Source: CAVWSM01 sp963757805 (GTDB lineage: Bacteria; Actinomycetota; Actinomycetes; Jiangellales; Jiangellaceae). Taken from it: a stretch of DNA of 64,000 nucleotides. The notes under the pieces were generated by a model. That model was given only the letters and a program-made list of their open reading frames with translations, was not told the origin of the DNA and made no database searches. Shown here one piece after another: positions 28,684 through 38,435 of this stretch. The position numbers were made by a program, and so were the translations under genes. The stretch's first letter is position 1. Every line of letters begins with the position of its first letter. The stretch is taken from assembly GCA_963757805.1 (NCBI GenBank), contig CAVWSM010000006.1, positions 806,001-870,000 of the forward strand. Reading direction: 5' to 3'.

Positions 28684-30447
28684 CTAGCTCTCCTCACGGT
28701 CCCACTCGGGCGCTAGGCCGCGGGCGTACTGGATGTCGTCGTTGCTCGTTCCTGCGGCCACCATCGGCCACACCATCGCATCGCGGTGGACGGTGAAGTC
28801 GACCACCACCGGCCGGTCGGTGACGGCCATCGCCTTCTCGATCGTCGCGTCGACGTCGGCAGCGGTGTCACAGCGAAGGCCAACGCACCCGTACGCGTCG
28901 GCCAGCTTGACGAAGTCGGGGATGCGCGCCGAATGCAGATCGGTGTTGGAGTACCGACCGCCGTAGAACAGCGTCTGCCACTGCCGCACCATGCCGAGTG
29001 ACTCGTTGTTGATGACGGCGACCTTGATCGGGATGCCTTCCAGCGCGCAGGTGGCAAGCTCCTGGTTGGTCATCTGGAAGCAGCCGTCCCCGTCAATCGC
29101 CCACACGGTCGCATCCGGTCGGCCGACCTGGGCGCCCATCGCGGCTGGCACGGCGAAGCCCATGGTCCCCAGACCGCCGGAGTTGAACCAGTGACCTGGC
29201 TTCTCGAACGAGATGAACTGCGAAGCCCACATCTGGTGCTGGCCAACCCCGGCGACGTAGTAGGCGTCCGGCCCGACAATCTTGCCCAGCCGCTGGATCG
29301 CGTACTGAGGCGACAGGCTGCCGTCCTCCGGCTCTGAGAACCCGACCGGATAGCGGCTTCGCAACTCGTCGAGCTGCCGCCACCACGCGCCATAGTCGCC
29401 GCGCCGCCCAACCTCGTGCTCGGCGCGCAAGGCCACCACGAGGTCGGAGATGACCTCCAGACAGTCGCCGACGATCGGCACATCAGCCGTACGGTTCTTA
29501 GAGATCTCGGCCGGGTCGATGTCGGCATGCACCACCGTCGCGTCGGGCGCGAAGGTCGACAGCTTGCCCGTGACTCGGTCGTCGAAGCGCGCGCCCAGCG
29601 CGACGATCAGGTCGCTCTTCTGCAGGGCCCCCACCGCGGCCACCGTGCCGTGCATGCCGGGCATCCCGAGGTGCTGTGGGTGGCTGTCGGGGAACGCGCC
29701 GCGCGCCATCAACGTCGTGATCACCGGTGCGCCCGAAATCTCGGCCAGCTCGCGGAGCACGGCCGAGGCGCCTGCCTTGACAACGCCACCGCCCACGTAG
29801 AGCACCGGCCGACGCGAATCGACCAGCAGCCGGGCTGCCTCTCGCACCTGCCGCGCATGCGGACGCGTCACCGGCCGGTAGCCCGGCAGATCGATCTCCG
29901 GCGGCCAGCTGAAGGTGGTCGTGGCCTGCAGGGCGTCCTTGGTCACGTCGACAAGCACCGGGCCGGGTCGGCCAGTGCCCGCGATGTGGAAGGCCTCAGC
30001 AATGGCGCGCGGGATCTCCGCGGCGTCCGTGATGAGGTAGTTGTGCTTGGTGACGGGCATGGTGATGCCCCGAATGTCGGCCTCCTGGAAGGCGTCAGTG
30101 CCAATTGCCGAGCTCGGCACCTGACCCGTGACAGCCACGATGGGGACCGAGTCCATGTAGGCATCGGTGATCGGCGTGACGAGGTTGGTTGCCCCCGGAC
30201 CGCTGGTGGCCATGCAGACACCGACCCGGCCGGTGGCAAGTGCGTACCCCTGCGCGGCGTGTCCGGCGCCCTGCTCGTGCCGGACGAGTATGTGCCGGAT
30301 GCGACGCGAGTCGAGCAGCGGGTCGTACGCCGGCAGGATCGCACCGCCCGGGATGCCGAAGACGGTCTCCGCACCGGCTTCCTCCAACGCGCGGATGAGG
30401 CTTTGCGCGCCGGTCATCACCTGGGCGCTCGCGTGTCGCTCGGTCAT
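28684..30447 (-). CDS. ilvB: Acetolactate synthase large (catalytic) subunit
   Basis: The 587-residue thiamin-diphosphate enzyme makes acetolactate and acetohydroxybutyrate, the first common BCAA step. AGAETVFGIPGGAILPAYDPL, the catalytic Glu in RHEQGAGHAAQGYA, PGATNLVTPI, GTMGFAVPAAMGAQVG and the TPP/Mg motif AIDGDGCFQMTNQELATC are in place. It heads ilvB-ilvN-ilvC behind an attenuator. Length and motifs are normal for AHAS. Confidence 0.96.
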   Translation of the reverse strand: MTERHASAQVMTGAQSLIRALEEAGAETVFGIPGGAILPAYDPLLDSRRIRHILVRHEQGAGHAAQGYALATGRVGVCMATSGPGATNLVTPITDAYMDSVPIVAVTGQVPSSAIGTDAFQEADIRGITMPVTKHNYLITDAAEIPRAIAEAFHIAGTGRPGPVLVDVTKDALQATTTFSWPPEIDLPGYRPVTRPHARQVREAARLLVDSRRPVLYVGGGVVKAGASAVLRELAEISGAPVITTLMARGAFPDSHPQHLGMPGMHGTVAAVGALQKSDLIVALGARFDDRVTGKLSTFAPDATVVHADIDPAEISKNRTADVPIVGDCLEVISDLVVALRAEHEVGRRGDYGAWWRQLDELRSRYPVGFSEPEDGSLSPQYAIQRLGKIVGPDAYYVAGVGQHQMWASQFISFEKPGHWFNSGGLGTMGFAVPAAMGAQVGRPDATVWAIDGDGCFQMTNQELATCALEGIPIKVAVINNESLGMVRQWQTLFYGGRYSNTDLHSARIPDFVKLADAYGCVGLRCDTAADVDATIEKAMAVTDRPVVVDFTVHRDAMVWPMVAAGTSNDDIQYARGLAPEWDREES

Positions 30448-30514
30448 CTCGGCCTTCTTCGTCGGTCGTACGGACTGCCCACGTCAGACACCTGCACCAA
30501 TAAAACTGTGACAC

Positions 30515-30585
30515 TCAAAAGAAATGCCCCTCGGCCCAGTGGGCGAACGAGGGGCGCGCGACGACTCGGTGCTCAGTCGTCGCGC
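30515..30585 (-). promoter_or_regulatory. ilvBNC transcription attenuator
   Basis: On the minus strand two hairpins follow the leader codons. The first is a perfect 11-bp stem GCGCGACGACT/AGTCGTCGCGC covering the Asp-Asp-stop end of the leader peptide. The second is GCCCCTCG/CGAGGGGC followed by ATTTCTTTT, an intrinsic terminator about 70 bases before ilvB. BCAA-controlled attenuation of ilvB operons by leader peptides is established in actinobacteria such as Corynebacterium; this arrangement matches it. Confidence 0.85.
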
Positions 30586-30614
30586 TGCACAAGTACGAGA
30601 ATGCTCTGCGGCAT
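30573..30614 (-). CDS. ilvB leader peptide MPQSILVLVQRDD
   Basis: The 13-residue frame has five consecutive branched-chain codons, Ile-Leu-Val-Leu-Val, immediately before a pause hairpin and a terminator. This is the classical ilv leader layout. AAAGAG lies 10 bases upstream of the ATG and may serve as ribosome binding site or as part of the -10 element. Confidence 0.85.
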   Translation of the reverse strand: MPQSILVLVQRDD

Positions 30615-30620
30615 GGCTGA

Positions 30621-30650
30621 ACTCTTTCCGTCCGGCCGCGGGCGCGTCAA
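30621..30650 (-). promoter_or_regulatory. Possible ilvBNC promoter
   Basis: TTGACG and AAGAGT are separated by 18 bases, with the -10-like element 6 bases before the leader ATG. The -35 overlaps the stop codon of the upstream GGDEF-EAL gene. The arrangement parallels that of the cimA and LeuA-domain leaders. Confidence 0.4.
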
Positions 30651-33328
30651 GACGATGTGACCGGCGTCTCGGGATGTGGGACTGGCGTCCGCGATGCGGT
30701 ACGGACGGACCCAACCTCCGGGTACGGGATGCGGCCGAGCGTCAGCAGGTGCTCGACCCCGGCGGCGTCCACCGGACCGGAGAACAGGAAGCCCTGGCCC
30801 CGGTGACAACCCATCCGCGCCAGCCGGCGGGCCTGGTCTGGGCGTTCGACTCCCTCGGCCGTCACGCCGAGTCCGAGCTCGAGGGCCAGCCGGATCATGG
30901 CCGACAGCACGGCGTCAGCCTGCGTGTCGCCGATGGCGTTGACAAAGCTGCGGTCGACCTTGACGACATCGACGGGAAGCATGCGCAGGTAGGACAGCGA
31001 CGAGTAGCCCGTGCCGAAGTCGTCGAGGGCGAGCCGCACGCCGAGCGACTTGAGCTCGAGCAGCCGCTCCGTGCCCGTCTCGACGTCTTCGAGGAGCAGG
31101 CTCTCCGTGAGCTCGAGGGTGAGGGCGCTCGGCGGGACACCGCTCTCGTTGAGTGCCTCCCGGACGGCTTCGACGAGGCCCGTGGTGATCTGGCCGACGC
31201 TGAGGTTGACGGCGATCCCGATGTCGTGGCCCTTGGCCCGCCACTGCGCAGCCTGGCCGAGCGCCTGCTGCATCACCCACCGACCCAGCGGCACGATCTG
31301 GCCCGACGACTCCGCGAACTGAACCAGCTCGGCCGGCGTCATGAGTGCACCGCTGTCCGTACGCCATCTGACCAACGCCTCCAGCCCGACGACCCGGCCG
31401 GAACGCAGCGCCACCACCGGCTGGTACAGGAGCGCGAGGCTCTCCTCCCCCAGCGGCTGGGCCAGCAGCGAGCTGATGTCGGCCCGGGCGACGGCGTCGG
31501 CGAGGAGCTCTGGCCGGTAGGTCTCGATGCCGGGCACGCCCCGCTGCTTGGCGGCGTACATGGCGAGGTCGGCGTTGCGGAGCAGTCCCTCCGCGTCGTA
31601 CGGACGCTCCGCAAAGGCGATTCCGATGCTCGCCGGCACGGGGACGGGCCGGCCGCCGACGGTGAACGGCCGCGCCATGGCCTCCGAGAGGCGCTTCGCC
31701 GTGGCGAGGACGTCTTCCGACCCGGCTCGGCGGGCGATGAGGATGGCGAACTCGTCGCCGCCGAAGCGCGCGACCAGATCCACCGGCGTGACCAGCCGGC
31801 GCATGCGGCGCGCGGCCTCGACGAGCACACCGTCACCGGCGTCGTGGCCCTGCGTGTCGTTGATGTTCTTGAACTTGTCGAGGTCGAGGAAAAGCACGGC
31901 GGTCACACCGTCGGCGTAGTTGGTCTGCAGCTCGGCTGTGAGCCGCTCGAGCAGCAGCGACCGGTTGGGCAGTCCGGTGAGGGCGTCGTGGTAGGCGAGG
32001 TGCTTGAGGCGATCCTGCAAACGGATCCGCTCGGTGATGTCGCGGAGATTGAGCAGCAGCCCTCGCTCGGTGCTTGTGACCGTCGACCCGGTGTAGCGCC
32101 AGCCGCCATCACCGGTGGCGACGCGCGCGTCGACGTGGGCGACGCCGCCGTGCGCACTGATGCGCTCCATGCGGCGGCGCACGGCCTCGCGGTCGGCGGG
32201 GTGCAGCAAGTCGAGCACGTGGGCGCCGACCAGCGCTGCCGGGGGCTGCCCGAGCACCCGCTGCGCCGCGGGACTCACGTACGTCACACGGCCTTCATCG
32301 TCCGTCACCATGATCACGTCGCTCGACCCGAGGACCAACGACCGGAAGTGGTCCTCACTGGCCGTGAGCTCGTGCATGAGGTCTGCGGTGTCGCGGATGG
32401 AGGTCGCCTGCCGCAGCACGAGCACGACGACCACGCTGACCATGAGGCCCAGCGGCACTGCACCGAGCGTGTCGCCGGCGAACGCCGCGACGGCGAGAAC
32501 GATGCCGCAGCCACCCGCGATCGCGTACGGCAGCGCAAGCCGGGTGACGTCGCCGCGCTGCGCATGTCGCGGCAGCCGATCGGGCACCTCGTCGATCTGG
32601 TTGCCGCCGGCGAACGCGACGTACGCGACGAACGCGCCGGCCATCGACAGCTGGGGTGCCCACGATTCCGGGCGGTTGTCGGCGGCAACGAACATCAGGT
32701 CACGGACGAGAAGCCCCGCCACGCCCAGTGCGCGGGTGGCCGCGCGCAGCCGCAGGGGCGCCGATCCGAGCAGCACGACAGTGCCGACCATGACGAGCAG
32801 CCCGATCTCCACCATGGCGGCGGACAGCCTGAGCACGACGTGCATCTGGAGATCCGCGTCGGACCCGGTCCGCTCGATGAGGAAGGTCCAGGCGACCGCT
32901 CCGAGCGAACCAGTGGCTACCCATCCGTCGAGCGCGGCACGCCAGAGACCGCCGGGTGAGTGCCGGGCCTTCAGCGCCGCCGCCGCACCGGCCGCGCCGA
33001 TGGCTAGCGTTGCCGCAAACGTGGCCACGCTGCCAGGGACATCGGATGGGCGGGAGTAGTCGTCGGAAAAGAAGAACCACGCAAATTGCAGCTCGCGTAC
33101 GGCGGTCAGGAACGCCCACAGCGCGATGAGCCAACCTGCGGGATGGCTGACCCGCCGCCAGAACCCGACGCCCGCCCAGACCGCGAGCCCCGCCAGGCCC
33201 ACGTGGGCCCAGCCGTCGGGCACAACGAACCCGAAGGCCAGTCCGGCGACGAGCAGCGCGAGCGCCGCCAGCAGCGCATGCCTCGCCCAGCGGGGTTTGC
33301 TGGGCGAGATGGGCGCCGTGGCGGTCAT
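30647..33328 (-). CDS. Membrane PAS-GGDEF-EAL cyclic-di-GMP enzyme
   Basis: The 893-residue protein has about nine hydrophobic spans in its first 300 residues (for example LLAALALLVAGLAFGFVV and MVEIGLLVMVGTVVLLGSAPL), an integral sensor I cannot assign to a named MASE type. A PAS domain follows at about 320-430 (FRSLVLGSSDVIMVTDDEGRV). The GGDEF domain (about 440-600) has DLDKFKNINDTQGHDAGD and a canonical GGDEF active site. The EAL domain (about 615-860) has EALVRW, LTLELTES, DDFGTGYSS, VKVDRSFV and VTAEGVE, the metal and catalytic signature. Both halves look competent, so it may make or degrade c-di-GMP according to the sensed signal. Confidence 0.93.
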   Translation of the reverse strand: MTATAPISPSKPRWARHALLAALALLVAGLAFGFVVPDGWAHVGLAGLAVWAGVGFWRRVSHPAGWLIALWAFLTAVRELQFAWFFFSDDYSRPSDVPGSVATFAATLAIGAAGAAAALKARHSPGGLWRAALDGWVATGSLGAVAWTFLIERTGSDADLQMHVVLRLSAAMVEIGLLVMVGTVVLLGSAPLRLRAATRALGVAGLLVRDLMFVAADNRPESWAPQLSMAGAFVAYVAFAGGNQIDEVPDRLPRHAQRGDVTRLALPYAIAGGCGIVLAVAAFAGDTLGAVPLGLMVSVVVVLVLRQATSIRDTADLMHELTASEDHFRSLVLGSSDVIMVTDDEGRVTYVSPAAQRVLGQPPAALVGAHVLDLLHPADREAVRRRMERISAHGGVAHVDARVATGDGGWRYTGSTVTSTERGLLLNLRDITERIRLQDRLKHLAYHDALTGLPNRSLLLERLTAELQTNYADGVTAVLFLDLDKFKNINDTQGHDAGDGVLVEAARRMRRLVTPVDLVARFGGDEFAILIARRAGSEDVLATAKRLSEAMARPFTVGGRPVPVPASIGIAFAERPYDAEGLLRNADLAMYAAKQRGVPGIETYRPELLADAVARADISSLLAQPLGEESLALLYQPVVALRSGRVVGLEALVRWRTDSGALMTPAELVQFAESSGQIVPLGRWVMQQALGQAAQWRAKGHDIGIAVNLSVGQITTGLVEAVREALNESGVPPSALTLELTESLLLEDVETGTERLLELKSLGVRLALDDFGTGYSSLSYLRMLPVDVVKVDRSFVNAIGDTQADAVLSAMIRLALELGLGVTAEGVERPDQARRLARMGCHRGQGFLFSGPVDAAGVEHLLTLGRIPYPEVGSVRTASRTPVPHPETPVTSS

Positions 33329-33398
33329 GCCCCTTAGTGTGCCGTCCCGGCCGTGACCGTCATGCTGGATCGACGTCGAAAGCCGGTGCCCATGGCGA

Positions 33399-35085
33399 TC
33401 AGTCGCAGACTGCGCCGCGCGCGGCGGACTGGACGAGCCGGGCGTACTTGGCGAGGACCCCGCGGGTGTACTTCGGCGGGGGCGGCGCCCAGCCTTGCTT
33501 GCGGGTCGCGAGCTCGGCTGGGTCGACGAGCAGATCGAGCGTACGCGCGGTGACGTCGAGGCGGATCGCGTCGCCGTCCCGCACGTACGCGATCGGCCCG
33601 CCGTCCACCGCCTCGGGCGCGACGTGGCCGATGCAGAGCCCGGTCGTGCCGCCGGAGAACCGCCCGTCGGTGACGAGGAGTACGTCCTTGCCGAGGCCCG
33701 CGCCCTTGATGGCGCCGGTCACGGCGAGCATCTCGCGCATGCCGGGGCCGCCCTTCGGGCCCTCGTAGCGGATCACCACGACATCGCCCGGCTTCGAGCT
33801 CGCCCTTCTCGACCGCGTCCATCGCTGCGCGCTCGCCGTCGAAGACTCGCGCCCGACCCTCGAACACCGTCTCGTCGAAGCCGGCCGTCTTGACGACCGC
33901 GCCTTCGGGGGCGAACGACCCGCGCAGGATCGTGAGACCGCCCGTTGCGTGGATCGGGTTGGCTAGCTCGCGGATGATGTTGCCGTCGGGGTCGGGCGGG
34001 TTGATGTCGGCGAGGTTCTGGGCCACGGTCTTGCCGGTGACGGTGAGCGCGTCACCGTGCAACAGGCCCGCGTCGAGCAGCGCCTTCATCACGACCGGGA
34101 TGCCGCCGACGCGGTCGACGTCGCTCATCACGTAGCGGCCGAACGGCTTGAAGTCACCGAGGTGCGGCACCTTCGACCCGATCCGGTTGAAGTCGTCGAG
34201 ATCGAGCTCGACCTCGGCCTCGTGCGCTATTGCGAGCAGGTGAAGCACGGCGTTGGTCGAGCCGCCGAGGGCCATGACGACGGCGATGGCGTTCTCGAAC
34301 GCGTCTCGGGTCATGATCTGTCGGGCTGTGATGCCCTGACGGAGCATGTTGACGACGGCCTGGCCGCTCTTACGCGCGTACGTGTCGCGGCGCCGGTCGA
34401 CGGCCGGCGGGGCGGAGCTGCCGGGTAATGCCATGCCGAGCGCCTCGGCGGCGGAGGCCATGGTGTTGGCGGTGTACATGCCGCCGCACGCGCCCTCGCC
34501 GGGACAGATCGCCTTCTCTATCTCGGCGACCTGCTCGCGAGTGATCTTGCCCGCGGCGCAGGCGCCGACGGCTTCGAACGCGTCGATGATCGTGACGTCT
34601 CGGTCGCCGATGCGGCCCGGCAGGATGCTGCCCGCATAGAGGAAGACGGACGCGAGGTCGAGCCGGGCGGCGGCCATGAGCATGCCGGGCAGGCTCTTGT
34701 CGCACCCGGCCAGGAGCACGCTGCCGTCGAGGCGTTCGGCCTGCATCACCGTCTCGACGCTGTCGGCAATCACCTCTCGGGACACCAGCGAGAAGTGCAT
34801 CCCCTCGTGCCCCATCGCGATGCCGTCGGACACCGAGATTGTGCCGAACTCCAGCGGGAACCCGCCCGCCGCGTGCACGCCGTCCTTGACCGCCTTGGCC
34901 AGCCGGTCGAGCGAGAGGTTGCACGGAGTGATCTCGTTCCAGCTCGACGCGACGCCGATCTGCGGCTTCTCCCAGTCGTCGTCACCCATGCCTACCGCGC
35001 GGAGCATCCCTCGGGCGGCCGTCTTCTCGATGCCGTCGGTGACGTCGCGCGAGCGTGGCTTGAGGTCGGGGAGGGTCTCCGTCAT
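33399..35085 (-). CDS. ilvD: Dihydroxy-acid dehydratase, frameshifted
   Basis: The iron-sulfur enzyme dehydrates dihydroxy acids to 2-oxo acids in BCAA synthesis. Cluster and substrate motifs are present: SSWNEITPCNLSLDRLA, LLAGCDKSLPGMLMAAARL, GACAAGKITREQ, GEGACGGMYTANTMA and ALGGSTNAVLHLLA. The last 125 residues or so (VIRYEGPKGGPGMREML, VTDGRFSGGTTGLCIGHVAPEA) are displaced by one frame at about 33795, where an extra G follows GAGCTC in EKGELKPGDVVV. The ATG at 35085 is the first one giving the family N-terminus. The fault is most likely a consensus error. Confidence 0.93.
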
Positions 35086-35186
35086 GGCCGCAGCTCTACG
35101 ACCGCGTCCGAGGCGTGGGACGGCTGGTCCAGCACCCGGACGCCGTCGCCGGACCCCACCCCTAAGTGGAGGGCTCACGCGGGCAG

Positions 35187-36275
35187 TCAGGGCAGCGTCG
35201 CGGCCCGCAGACACAGCACGTCAGGCAGGTGCTCCGCGACGACCGACCACGACTCCCCCTCGTCGCGGCTGGCGTAGACCAAACCATCGCGTGTCCCGAG
35301 GTAGAGCCCGGCGGGATCGGCGTCATCTGCGCAGAACGCGTCGCGCAGCACAACGCCGTAGTAGCCGTCAGGCAATTCGCCTGCACCGAGCTCACGCCAC
35401 GACTCGCCCGCATCGTCCGTGCGCCACACGCGGGCCTTGCCGTCGGGTGGAATGCGCTCGCTCCCGGACACCACCGGGAAAACGTAGGCGGTCTCAGGTC
35501 GGTGCGGGTGCACTACGACCGGGAAGCCGAAGTCGGCCGGGAGGCCGTCCGCGATCGACGTCCACGACAACCCACCGTCGTCCGATCGGAAGACGCCGCC
35601 GTGGTTCTGCGCGAACAGCAGCTCGGGACGCGACGAGTGCCGCGCCACCTTGTGTACGCACTGACCGAACTCCGGGAATGGGTCGGGCATGAAGTCGACC
35701 CGGATGCCGGTGTTGGACGGCGACCAGCTGGCACCGCCGTCATCCGTGCGGTAAACACCGCCCGTCGACATCGCGACGAGCAGCGAGTCGTCGTCCGTCG
35801 GGTGCGGCAGGACGGTGTGGATGGCCTGGCCACCGAACCCCGCTCCCCACTCGGGCCGGTGCGGGTGGTCCCACAGCGCGCGGACGAGCTCGAACGACAC
35901 CCCGCCATCGTTGGACCGCCACAGCGCCGACGGCTCGCTGCCGGCCCAGATGACTCCCGGTCGGTCGGCCGTGTCGGGCGCCAGCTGCCAGACGCGCTCC
36001 AGGCTGGCCCCGGTGTCCTGCGGAAACTTGATGGCACCCGGCACCGGCTCGACCCAGGAAGCACCCAGGTCGTCGGAGTGGAACACCGTCGGTCCCCAAT
36101 GCTCGCTGGTCGCACCCACCAGGACACGCGGCCGCTCTCCCCGGGTATCGATCGCGGCGGCGTAGATGCCCTGCATCAGAAAGTGCGGACCGTCGAGCCG
36201 CCACGAATCACGGTCATCGCTGCGCCCGATCCACAATCCCTTGCGAGTCCCGATGAGGAGCACGACCTCAGGCAT
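35187..36275 (-). CDS. BNR/Asp-box beta-propeller protein (sialidase-like glycosyl hydrolase fold)
   Basis: The 362-residue protein contains six Asp-box (BNR) turns of the SxDxGxxW type, spaced along the chain: SDDLGASW, SNDGGVSF, TDDGGASW, SDDGGLSW, TDDAGESW and SRDEGESW. This predicts a beta-propeller like sialidases and plant/photosystem assembly factors. The start MPEVVLLIGTRKGLWIGRSD is typical of a cytoplasmic actinobacterial subfamily without signal peptide. The catalytic Arg triad and Tyr of true sialidases are not evident, so enzymatic activity is doubtful. Its start overlaps the end of the dehydrogenase gene by 8 bases, so the two are coupled. Confidence 0.85.
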   Translation of the reverse strand: MPEVVLLIGTRKGLWIGRSDDRDSWRLDGPHFLMQGIYAAAIDTRGERPRVLVGATSEHWGPTVFHSDDLGASWVEPVPGAIKFPQDTGASLERVWQLAPDTADRPGVIWAGSEPSALWRSNDGGVSFELVRALWDHPHRPEWGAGFGGQAIHTVLPHPTDDDSLLVAMSTGGVYRTDDGGASWSPSNTGIRVDFMPDPFPEFGQCVHKVARHSSRPELLFAQNHGGVFRSDDGGLSWTSIADGLPADFGFPVVVHPHRPETAYVFPVVSGSERIPPDGKARVWRTDDAGESWRELGAGELPDGYYGVVLRDAFCADDADPAGLYLGTRDGLVYASRDEGESWSVVAEHLPDVLCLRAATLP

Positions 36276-37212
36276 GGGTGGCATCTTGCCTCGAACCGCC
36301 GGGCACGACAACGTTGAGCAGCGGCCGCCCGTCGACGTACCGCGCCAGCTGCTCACGTACCAACGCCTGAGTACGTGGGAGGAAGGCGGTGCTGTTGCCG
36401 CCGACATGAGGCGTGATCAGAACACCTGGCGCGCGCCACAACGGATGGTCGGGCGGCAACGGCTCCGGGTCCGTCACATCGAGCGCCGCCCGCAACCGGC
36501 CGGACGACAGCTCCCCCAGCAACGCCGAGGTATCGACGACCTTGCCGCGCGCGACATTGACGAGCAGCGCGCCGTCCTTCATCCGAGCCAGGAACGCCGC
36601 ATCCACCATGCGATCCGTCTGCTCGGTCAGCGGCACGAGGAGTACGACCACGTCGGCCGTCGGCAGCAGCCTTGCTAGCGAGTCGAACCCGTACACGCCA
36701 TCCCGCGCCGTGCGTGCAACCCGTACGACCTCGCATTCAAACGGCTGCAGCCGCGCGTCCAACGCCTCGCCGATCGAGCCGTACCCCACGAGCAAGACAC
36801 GCTTGTCGGCCAACGAGTCGCGAGCGTCCTCCATCCACTCGCCCCGGTCCTGATTCCGGACGAAGTTCGGCAGCCCGCGCAGCGACGCCAGGATCAACAG
36901 CGCCGCCAGCTCCGCGGTGCTCGCCGAGTGCACGCCGCGTGCGTTGCACAGGGCGACGCCGGGCCGCAGATAAGGCTGGAGATGCTCGTAGCCCGCGGTT
37001 TGCGTGAGCACGACCTCCAACTCAGGCATTTCCCGGATCGGTTCCAGGACGTTCCGGCCGAACATGTACGGGACGACGTAGAGCCGCGCCTCTGTGGCCT
37101 CCGGCGGTAGCGGGCCGGACCCGTCCCAGACGACAACATCGAGCCCGCCCGGGATGCCGTCGAGGGCGTACGGGAGAACGACGCGCGGCGACACAGTGGG
37201 CACGGCGCTCAC
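36268..37212 (-). CDS. D-2-hydroxyacid dehydrogenase (phosphoglycerate dehydrogenase-like)
   Basis: The 314-residue enzyme shows the NAD Rossmann motif LLVGYGSIGEALDARL near residue 140, then VVLLVPLTEQTDRMVDAAFLARMKDGALLVNVARGKVVDT (catalytic Arg region) and DVTDPEPLPPDHPLWRAPGVLITPHVGG with the catalytic Glu and His. It reduces a 2-oxo acid or oxidises a D-hydroxy acid; the substrate is open. It lacks the SerA regulatory domains. I chose the GTG at 37212 as start, with another GTG 9 bases later possible, because upstream sequence loses the family pattern. Confidence 0.87.
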   Translation of the reverse strand: MSAVPTVSPRVVLPYALDGIPGGLDVVVWDGSGPLPPEATEARLYVVPYMFGRNVLEPIREMPELEVVLTQTAGYEHLQPYLRPGVALCNARGVHSASTAELAALLILASLRGLPNFVRNQDRGEWMEDARDSLADKRVLLVGYGSIGEALDARLQPFECEVVRVARTARDGVYGFDSLARLLPTADVVVLLVPLTEQTDRMVDAAFLARMKDGALLVNVARGKVVDTSALLGELSSGRLRAALDVTDPEPLPPDHPLWRAPGVLITPHVGGNSTAFLPRTQALVREQLARYVDGRPLLNVVVPGGSRQDATHA

Positions 37213-37255
37213 CGTATCCGCGTTCGACCGGCGCGCGGCCGCCGGATCTGCCACG

Positions 37256-38435
37256 ATGCGCGCCATGGCAGTACGGGCGCTCGCTGACCGGTCCGTACGC
37301 GCGGCCACCGCGGCCACGCTCACGCTGGCGCTCGTTGCCTGCAACGGCGGCGACGGCCCGCAGTCTCCGCAGGTGCCAAGTCCGGCCGGAGCGGACACGA
37401 CCACCGAGCCGAGCACGGAACCACCGGCTGCTCCAGCGGCACCTGCCCGACCGCCGCAGGGTGTGCTCCGCCCCGCCGGCGCCACTGACGTCGCGACCGG
37501 GTTCACCAGTCCGTGGGGCCTGGCGTTCCTACCGGACGGGTCGGCACTCGTCTCCGAACGTGACACCGCCCTGGTCAAGCTGGTCGCACCGGACGGCAGC
37601 GTCAGCGAAGTCGGCGAGGTCGATGGCGTGGCACACGGCGGCGAGGGCGGCCTGCTGGGTCTGGCCGTGGCGCCGACGTTCGCTCAGGAGGCCTGGGTCT
37701 ACGCCTACTTCACCGCCGTCGACGACAACCGCATCGTCCGCATGCGCCTCGAAGCCGGACAGCTTGGCCCGGCCGAGGTCGTGTTCGACGGCATCGCCAA
37801 GGCGGGCATCCACAACGGCGGCCGCATGGCTTTCGGGCCTGACGGCATGCTGTACGTCGGTACGGGCGACGCCAGCGAGCGGCCGAGGTCCCAGGACATC
37901 GACTCACCCAACGGCAAGATCCTCCGGCTCGCGCCGGACGGGAGCGTCCCGGCGGGCAACCCCTTCCCCGGTTCGCCGGTATGGACGTCTGGGTCACCGC
38001 AATGTGCAGGGCCTCGCCTTCGACGATGCCGGCCGGCTGTGGGCGAGCGAGTTCGGGCAGAACACGTGGGACGAGCTCAATCGCATCGAGCCCGGCCAGA
38101 ACTACGGCTGGCCGGAGGTCGAGGGTGCGGCCGGGGATCCGCAGTTCGTCGACCCCGTCGTGCAGTGGTCGACCGACGACGCCTCGCCGAGCGGGATCGC
38201 GCTCAGGGACGGAGTGGTGTTCATGGCCGCACTGCGCGGAGCCCGGCTCTGGGTGATCCCCGTGCCCGACGCGCAGGTTGGCACACCCGAAGCGTTCTTC
38301 GAGAGCCAGTACGGCCGACTGCGTACGGCGGCCATTGCGCCCGACGGCTCATTGTGGCTCGTGACGAGCAACACCGACGGCCGTGGTGCTCCGCGCGGCG
38401 GCGACGACCGCATCTTGCGGGTGGCTCTCGGATGA
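37256..38435 (+). CDS. PQQ-dependent sugar dehydrogenase-type lipoprotein, frameshifted
   Basis: A lipoprotein signal (LTLALVAC-NGG) is followed by a Thr/Pro-rich linker and a glucose/sorbosone dehydrogenase beta-propeller: TSPWGLAFLPDGSALVSERD, GGEGGLLGLAVAPTF, IHNGGRMAFGPDGMLYVGTGD and SPNGKILRLAPDG. After about 37980-37995 the frame changes and continues GHRNVQGLAFDDAGRLWASEFG, DELNRIEPGQNYGWP and GALRGARLW-like blades to 38435. These soluble quinoproteins oxidise aldoses outside the membrane; PQQ dependence is assumed from the family. Two start ATGs are possible (37256 or 37265). The single-base break is probably a sequencing error. Confidence 0.85.
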
